Below, one piece after another: positions 57,118-64,000 of a stretch of DNA of 64,000 nucleotides. Each line of letters begins with the position of its first letter. Position 1 is the stretch's first letter. The notes under the pieces were generated by a model. That model made no database searches. It was not told where the DNA came from and worked only from the letters and a program-made list of their open reading frames with translations. The position numbers were made by a program, and so were the translations under genes. The stretch comes from Chamaelirium japonicum (lineage: Eukaryota > Streptophyta > Magnoliopsida > Liliales > Melanthiaceae), in assembly GCA_947650365.1 (NCBI GenBank), contig OX393549.1:80092533-80156532 (forward strand), given 5' to 3'.

Positions 57118-59500
57118 CCTCCCTTCAAACTCAAAGTGGATCATATATGCACCAAGCGTGGTGTATGATGTGACTTCGTGAAGAAGTCGCCTATCTGCTC
57201 TGCTGAGGAAACAAATGGTAGTGAGATCGTCTTGGTCTCATAATCCTGTCTGATGAAGTGATAGTCAATCTCGATGTGCTTTTATCCTCTCATGAAAAAC
57301 CGGATTGCTAGAAATCGAAATAGCACTCCGGTTATCACAGTGAAGTGAAGTAGGCCGAGAGAAAGTAATACTGAGACCACTAAAGAGATGTCGAAGGTGG
57401 ATTATCTCCTTAGTCGTGGAGGCCATGGCCCTGTACTCAGTCTCAGTACTGGAAAGAGATTACTTTCTGCTTCTTGCTACGTCAGGATATTAGAGAGTCA
57501 CAAAGAAACAAGCAGTAACCAGTAGTGGAGCAGCATGTAGTTGGATCTCCAGGCCAGTCTGCATCTGAGTAGGCTTGATGATTGAGAGAGAAAGGCGACG
57601 ACAGAAATAAGGAGCGGGTAACTGTCCCTCTGAGATACCGGAGGATCTGAAGAAGAGCACCATAGTGAACTAAGCGTGGAGTTCTAAGAAACTGACTGAC
57701 AATGTTAACAGCATGTGCTATGTTAGGCCAAGTAATGCAGAGGTAGACGAGCTGTCCTAAAATCTGACTGTACTGAGTGGGATCTGAAAGAGGGACTCCA
57801 TCTGTAGGACGTAGCTTTGAGTGAAGCTCAAAAGGGGTGTCTATTGTACAGGTATCTGAGAGAGTAGCACGACTAAGGATGTCTAAAAGGTACTTCTGCT
57901 AAGAAAGCAGAATGTCATTTGCATTGTATACAACCTCAAGATCGAGAAAATAGCAAAGAGTACCCAAATCCTTCATTTGAAACTGGCTCCTTAGGTGGTG
58001 TTGAAGATAAGTAATTGCAGCAAGTCATCCCCAGTGATGATCATGTTGTCCACGCAGGGGCGGACCTACGTTGGGCCCGGGGGGCTCTAGCCCCCCCTCA
58101 TATTGGAAAAAAAACAAGGATACATTCCACTTTGCCCTCTTGAGTTTAGCTCAAAAACACTTAACCGAGTAGTTTATACATTTTGTTCCAAATCACTCCC
58201 TAAAGTTTGCAATGTTAACGAAATACCCCCTTTTGTCAACTATTTAATTTCCTCATTTGGTAATTTTTATTTGTTTGAAACTGAATTGTAGGGGGGCAAA
58301 ATATACTTTTTTTAACTATAAAGGGGTTAAATGTTTTTGAGATAAACCGGGGGTGGGGGCAAAGTCATGTAATTTACCCAAAAAACAATGCTAGTCAACT
58401 TTGATTGCCAACTTTGTGTGGAGGTGTCTACTCGAAGTTGCTCATTGGCTAGATGTAAATCTGACATTTGAAACGAGTATCGCTATTTGAACAAACTGAG
58501 TATTGCTATTTGAACAAATTGAGGGATAAACGGTGGGACAACTCGACGAGTATGTCTCATATATGTTCAATAAGGGGATACCACCATACCCACCACCACC
58601 TGTCGTCGCCCACCATCGGCCGCCACCACCCTCCGGCCACCACCACCCGCCAGCCAATGTCCACCGACCACCACCCTACCACCCCATGGGCCACTTGTCA
58701 CCGTCGGCCGTCGACCACCACCCTCTTCGACCACCGCCCCGTCCGTCACCGACCACCCGTAGCAACCGCCCATATCGGCGACCCACGACCAGCCATGCCG
58801 TTCGCCAGCCACCACCCGCTGCCAACTACCAACACCCATCACCGTCAATCACCACCCGCACACGTAGCATTCCCGAAGGGTTTATCACATGGGCCTTTGT
58901 GAATAAAAATTGAGTGGCAATCGAGGTATGTTTACATGTTTTTGGGGATATGTGTGAATTTTTTTTTTAAAAATAAGGATCTGTACTATTATTCACGTCC
59001 CACGCAACCCAATTGAGTCGGCCAATTATAGCCCTAAACTTTCGAAGGACTCTAAGGACCGAACCCCCCTTCACTCGAGGCAAAATCCTAACAGGGCTTT
59101 TGCTGCGTAATCAAAGAAAGGGTAGGGACGTTGTCACACCGCCGACTGAAACCTCTGACTGTAAGGCAATGACTTTAATAATTATGCCCCTCCCAAGGAA
59201 AAATCCTGCGTCTGCCACTGTGTCCACGTACAATAGTAGGATCACCCTGCCCTGCGGGGACGGCCTCACAAACAGAGATTGGTCATGACTATACTCTAAG
59301 TAACCATGCTCTCTGACAGTATGACGGAACCACTCAAACCAGGCGCGAGGAGCCTGCTTGAGCACATAAATGGACCGACGAAGACGACACACGTGCTAAG
59401 GAGGAACACGAAGACCGGGATGAGGATCTATGTAAACAGTCTTAGAAAGGTCACCGTGAAGAAAGGCATTTTTCATATCCATCTGAAGAAGGGGTCAGTG
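57118..59500 (-). pseudogene. Ty1/copia reverse transcriptase and RNase H, split by a hAT element
   Basis: Minus strand, in order: QMDMKNAFLHGDL near 59480, RRSIYVLKQAPRAWFEWF near 59370, VILLLYVD near 59230. After the hAT insertion (58055-59220) it continues with the DDLLQ-type RT end, the WPNIAHAVNIVSQF segment, the RNase H motif YSDADWPGDP near 57570, and the terminal DFFTK segment near 57180. Several stop codons interrupt it. It ends at a purine tract (GAAGGGAGG on the minus strand) directly before a presumed LTR starting TGTTAAGATATATTC at 57117. Upstream gag, protease and integrase are absent: the sequence breaks near 59510. Confidence 0.92.
58055..59220. mobile_element. Non-autonomous hAT element in the copia RT, 1166 bp
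   Basis: The termini CAGGGGCGGACCTACG and (inward) CAGTGGCAGACGCAGG are flanked by a perfect 8-bp duplication TGTCCACG at 58047-58054 and 59221-59228. The ends resemble those of hAT copies 1 and 2 (CAGTGGCGGAGCC). The interior includes a CCACC-rich low-complexity block (58580-58860) whose His/Pro-rich frames are not genes. Confidence 0.94.
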
Positions 59501-59509
59501 ATGAAATAT

Positions 59510-62500
59510 GTTAAAACAAATAATAAAGCTAGCTAAGTTTGGGTAGCTAAACTCCGTGTATTAAGAGACCAACTAGATGAAGCTAGTTGGCGTGACCTAC
59601 AACGGCAGATGCAAGCACGGGTTTTAGATTGCACAATTTATAGAATAGCTGAAGTTAAGCAAACAATGATCAAAAGATATAACGCGAAAGAGCATACAAG
59701 TTATTTATAAATGGAAACCCTTAACATGATGAAAACCACCCTCCGGTCGAAACCCGGTCTAGACCCTTCACACAGAGGGGTCTAGCTTCCCTTAGAAGAT
59801 CATAATAAGGTTACAAGCAAACTACGACGTGATTACACCTTAGCCCCCTAGGTCCGTGACCCACGCTTTTGGTGAAGAGGTGGCGCTTTCACTTCATAGG
59901 TGCTGAACTAAGATGATTCTTGCACCTCCATCATCATTCCTCTTCGCCGCTTGTCCTTCTCCTTAAAAAGGCCTCCCAAAGTGAGCGGCGTCACTAAGGG
60001 TGCTCGATGTGAACGGTGTCACAGAGCGCTCTCATAAGAGCCTTCCACACGGCGAACACACTTGGTGTGTGCAAAGTAAAATAGGGAGAAACAAAATGAA
60101 AAAGAAAAAAAAGGTTTGAACCTAAGAAGTAACTAAGGTAGAAGGTGACCTAGATCTCTTTCAAGACCTTAGATATATACTTCTAAGCCTAGTATACCTA
60201 AAAGATTCAAACTATAAAAAATCTCCAAAGGATAGATCAAGATCTAGGTGTAAGATGACACCTTAGATCATTCACTAAACTTTGACCTCTCTTACTTATA
60301 TGATCACAAGGAGTTAGAAGACTCTCAAGTGATCATGCAAGTAGTGAGTCCAACCTCCATAGTCTTGAACTAGGATAGAAGGTTGAAGAACGTAGAAGAA
60401 GGGAAAGAATAGAGGTGATGGAGTTTAAGGGAGAACTCACAAAACCTTAAAAACCTCTTCTAATTCTTCTCTTAAACCAAAGACTCATTAGCAGCTGAAA
60501 GGGTGGGCTATTTATATCCCAAGGGAGCCCATAGGTGGATGGCTAAGATTAAGAGATTTAACCCTTATTTTTAAGGGTCTGTCTCAGCCAAGTCGTACGC
60601 ACAACTCTACAGTCGTGCGCACAATCAACATGTGGCACATTGTGGTAGGTTGAGTTGATCGACTCAAGTCTTCTAGAATATTCTAAGTCAAGTCGTGCGC
60701 ACGATTGATCACGTGTCGACGTGCCAAAGGACCATCCCATATGGGAGCTAAGGTGGACATCAAATGGTATGTGGCCGACTAGGATTGTGCGCATGACTTG
60801 TGAAATCCGTGTGCACGACTTAAGTTTGGCAGAACACCAATTTAACCAAAAATATTCTAAGGCAACGTAGTACGCACGACTTTAGTCTCATAGAGAGAGC
60901 TTATACCCACATCTAGAGTAAGCCACAGTTGTGCGCATGACTAGCCTACTAAATACACACTAAGTATAGGGTATCGGCCCTTATTCCGAGCGAGGTAAAA
61001 CGTTAAAGTTTTATCATGCCCATGTTGTCATTTCAAGTCTAAAATGGATGCCCATACATCTTTAACATTTAAACTGAAATAAACATACATATAAGAACTC
61101 AAACGATAAAAAAGATCGAACGGAACTATATGATGTGTGTGTTAGCTAGTCATGTACCCACACCCTAAAACACCAAAGCAAAAAGTCTTATCCCAAAGAG
61201 TTTAGAAACATACATTTCATGCCTAATTAAGTATTTGGAAAAGGATGGTAGTAGTGGTTTTGACTGTAATGATACTTTTTATCGTAATAGATCCAAACCT
61301 AACTCTACCCTCCCGACTTTAGCTTGCAGCTGTTCACTACACCGGTAAAGTTGGTTTGTTTAAGTCGCTAAAAACTAATGGCAATATAAGGAGACATAAC
61401 AATCTCCTACTTTTTCATAGTTTTTAGTAACAAAAACAAATACCTCATTACACAAACCACTATAGGGGAGCTTAATATACATCCAATTCTAATAAGCTCG
61501 GCTCCTGAGTGTCTCAGTGTAAAACCCTACACTCTAAAAAATAGATAGATAAAAAATAGACACCTGTTAATCCTGAAAGAAATCAAACACACAAGTTAAA
61601 TCCACTTTTTTCTGTAAAACCGATGTCAGTTCAAAAACTGATATCATTTATGCAATAGTAAGTAAAGTAAGCATAGCATAAAAGAAACCAAATGTTTATT
61701 TTTAAGAAGGGAACTGATAAGATCTCTAATTAGGTCTAGTTAAAGGCAAACTCCCCTTAAAGGGATAGCCATAGTCTTGTGAACCGAAGTTCATAAAAAA
61801 ATTGTGGAAATGAATCCACCAGTCTTATGAACCGAAGTTCATAAGGAATTTGTGGAATGAATCCACCAGTTTTGGGGAATCCATTAGGATTTCTCAAGGA
61901 TTTTCTCCCCCTTTTTGTCACAAAAGTTATGACAAAAGATAGAAGAAATGTGCATATTAGAAGAGAGCACAAAACAGTTCCCCAAAAGATAATCCATTGA
62001 AATACGGAAGGAACCCTAGTAACCCTAGCAGATGAATGCGAAGTGCATAGTAAGGTGCTAGTAAAAATTCCCCCTTAAGTATAGCTTGAGGTAGGACATC
62101 TCTCAACCTCTCTTTGAGAATACAACCCTAATCAGGAGTGCACCTCAAATAAAACACCCCTTTAAACACAAAGCTTAAGGTAGGTCACCACCCAACCATC
62201 GTATATGCCATATACATATGCTAACTCGTAGCATATATAATGCGACGTACGGGCTCACCAAAAGATATGGATATAAAGCATAGGTAACCCAATAGACAGA
62301 AACACACAAAGATAGTGTGAGAGAGGGGAGGGGTGTGGACTTACGAAGTCCAGACTAGGCATGCAAAATAGATATAACAAGTAAAAACACATGCTAGTGT
62401 GGATCTAAGACTATATGATCAATAATTATGAGTAAACTACTAAGTAACGAGCATATATCTTTTAAGGGAATTAGACTGCAGTTCTAACTATCTCAGAGAT

Positions 62501-62660
62501 ATACATATCAAAACTCAGAAGTGACAAAAGAACAGTACTGCTGATATATATAACAAAACGAGTCTCATGCAAATGCCTCGTAGGGCGGTACAAGTCATAT
62601 GCATCACTGCTACAAATATATACAAAAACACACAATAGAAAGAATAAAAACTACAGATGT
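59510..62660. other. LTR-like and retrotransposon-derived non-coding DNA
   Basis: No gene recognised. 60580-60945 holds seven copies of a GTGCGCAC-centred palindrome. A roughly 50-bp direct duplication (TGAACCGAAGTTCATAA) occurs at about 61773-61870. The minus strand near 61420 carries AAAAAGTAGGAGATTG, a phrase I associate with plant SIRE-like copia elements. No LTR boundaries were found. Confidence 0.4.
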
Positions 62661-62739
62661 AGGATATCAGTGTGCTGTAGCTACAAAAACGACCGAGCTA
62701 GATGCTCATGGTCCACTGTTCACTCCTTGGAGTCAGAGT

Positions 62740-64000
62740 CCTACTGTCAAGGCATCAAAAAGGTGACGTGTGCTTTCATCCTCCTGTCCTGCCTCCTCGA
62801 CCTCCACTCTAGCCTCTCGAGTATCTCGCGCTGGGCGAGCTGCTCGTCGTAGAAGTGCTCGAGGTTTGCTTGGTACGATTGGTGAGTCTCCTGCTGATAG
62901 GCCCACATCTGGGCCATCTGGGCAGAGAGAGCCTCAAGAGTCAGGGGGACATCTTGGTTATGGAGTAGTGGCGGCCTTGTCCTCGTCCATCTCCTCCTTA
63001 TCGTCGTCGTCGTCTGCCTTATCCTCGTCCTTGTTTGTAGCTTTGTTTGGGACGAACTCCTCGCCCTCGTCGTCAGAGACGAGGTCGGTAGTCACTTGTT
63101 GAGCCCGAGTTACCCTCAGAAGGGACTTAACCCCTATGGGCTGCATCGGACGGGCAACTTCCAGTCTGGAAGGAAAAGGCACACAGAAGAACTGAAGAAT
63201 CATAGTGATAAGAATAGAAAAAGGAAGCACGGGTGCTTGACAATCAGCACGGGTGTCAAAGCAGAGAAACATATGATATGCGATGTAATTGCAGATGTCA
63301 AACGAAGAAAGGACACCCCTACTATTCTTAAACATTAGTTGGGCCGTCTCCCAGAGGACCACATCTTTGCTCCCCTTGGTAGGCCGCAAGTTATACTAAA
63401 CAAACTTACAAAGAATGCCATGCAAAGGAGTAAGGATGGTCACTGGAAAGCTAGAGTGACCTGCATCAACGTAGTGGTCGTGACAAGTCCTACTGTTCGG
63501 GCATAAAAAAGGTGACGTGTGCCTTCATCCTCCTTTCCTGCCTCCTCGACCTCTGCTCCAGCCTCTCGAATATCTCGCGCTAGGCGAGCTGCTCGTCGTA
63601 GAAGTGCTCGAGGTTTGCTTGGTACGACTGGTGAGTCTCCTGCTGATAGGCCCACATCTGGGCCATCTGGGTAGAGAGAGCCTCAAGAGTCAGGGGGACA
63701 TCCTGGCTGTGAAGCAGCGACGACCTTGTCCTTGTCCATCTCTTCCTCCTCCTTATTGTCGTCGTCGTCTGCCTTATCCTTGTCCTCGTTTGTAGCCTCG
63801 TATGGGACGAACTCCTTGCCCTCATCGTCAAAGACGGGGTCGACAGTCACTCATTGTGCCCGAGTAACCCTCAGAAGAGACTCAGTCCCTATAGGCTGCA
63901 TCGGACGGGCAACCTCCAGTCCAGAAGGAAAAGTCACATGGAAGAACTGAAGAATCCTAGTGATAAGACTAGGAAAAGGAAGCACTGGTGCTCGACGATC
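62740..64000. repeat. Direct tandem duplication, about 750-bp period
   Basis: Sequence from about 62757 recurs from about 63506 at an offset of 749-755 bp and runs to the window end (about 490 bp of the second copy visible). Both copies include the same CTGCTCGTCGTAGAAGTGCT stretch and differ by scattered substitutions and small indels. Confidence 0.9.
62958..63390 (-). CDS. Retrotransposon-associated ORF ('putative plant transposon protein' type)
   Basis: 143 codons open: KDVVLWETAQLMF and LPFSILITMILQFFCVPF, then an acidic tail (DEDKADDDDDKEEMDED). A short break then separates it from a frame encoding LTLEALSAQMAQMWAYQQ in the same direction (near 62930-62740). Style and composition match ORFs carried by plant LTR retrotransposons that are often annotated as putative plant transposon proteins. 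That is a resemblance from memory, not a domain hit. It is part of the tandem duplication; the copy at 63580-63831 encodes the second portion. Probably decayed. Confidence 0.45.

Noticed and set aside
58468-58913. His/Pro-rich ORFs of 126-144 codons
   Set aside because: Translations of a CCACC-rich low-complexity block inside a non-autonomous hAT element.

Overview
This is plant (angiosperm) nuclear DNA. It holds parts of two intron-bearing genes with plant-type GT-AG splice sites, plus plant Ty1/copia and Ty3/gypsy remnants, many hAT and Harbinger-like elements, and dense (GA)n and (TA)n microsatellites. I cannot name the species.

Gene 1 (about 1247-22719, + strand, 5' end off the window) is the C-terminal 311 codons of a chloroplast IBA57/YgfZ-like (COG0354, glycine-cleavage-T fold) protein. 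It has ten exons and carries the family signature KGCYKGQE. Five introns are 83-127 bp. The other four are 2.6-9.3 kb and stuffed with transposons.

Gene 2 (CDS 52789-55337, + strand, five coding exons, 728 aa, complete) is a domesticated MULE-transposase protein with a C-terminal SWIM zinc finger, apparently the single-copy plant SWIM family protein. A possible non-coding first exon lies near 42040-42276. If that is right, gene 2 has a 10.4-kb leader intron full of transposons.

Region by region. 1-6600: intron with a hAT MITE at 515-806 and a cluster at 3420-6003 of five unique units, four of them foldback hairpins, separated only by TA/GA/CT microsatellites. 7027-16353: intron with nested elements: a probable outer hAT-like element (8499-14798), inside it a non-autonomous antisense LTR retrotransposon (9066-12907, perfect 5-bp target duplication) and a hAT element (13103-14481) that itself contains a microsatellite-flanked hairpin. 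16610-19231: decayed copia gag and GAG-pre-integrase. 19398-22167: a hAT MITE inserted in a (CT)n array. 22720-25989: no gene recognised. 25990-36187: two related hAT elements with TTF-finger (ZMYM1-like) transposases, both inactivated, each with its own 8-bp target duplication; copy 1 carries a nested hAT MITE. 30740-41352: a gypsy gag remnant (minus strand) with several tandem arrays (periods about 100, 158, 67 and exactly 107 bp). 41353-52217: sibling hAT MITE, Tourist-like MITE, second copy of the (TA)n-bearing hAT family, an inverted-repeat element filled with a degenerate AGAGAGAAT satellite, and a second small LTR element. 55338-64000: copia RT/RNase H remnant split by a 1.17-kb hAT element, LTR-like DNA, and a tandemly duplicated retrotransposon-associated ORF.

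The two host genes show no visible operational link. Their co-location may reflect ancient linkage, since I recall both Arabidopsis counterparts on the same part of chromosome 1. The most interesting signal is the repeated association of hairpin and hAT elements with simple-sequence arrays.
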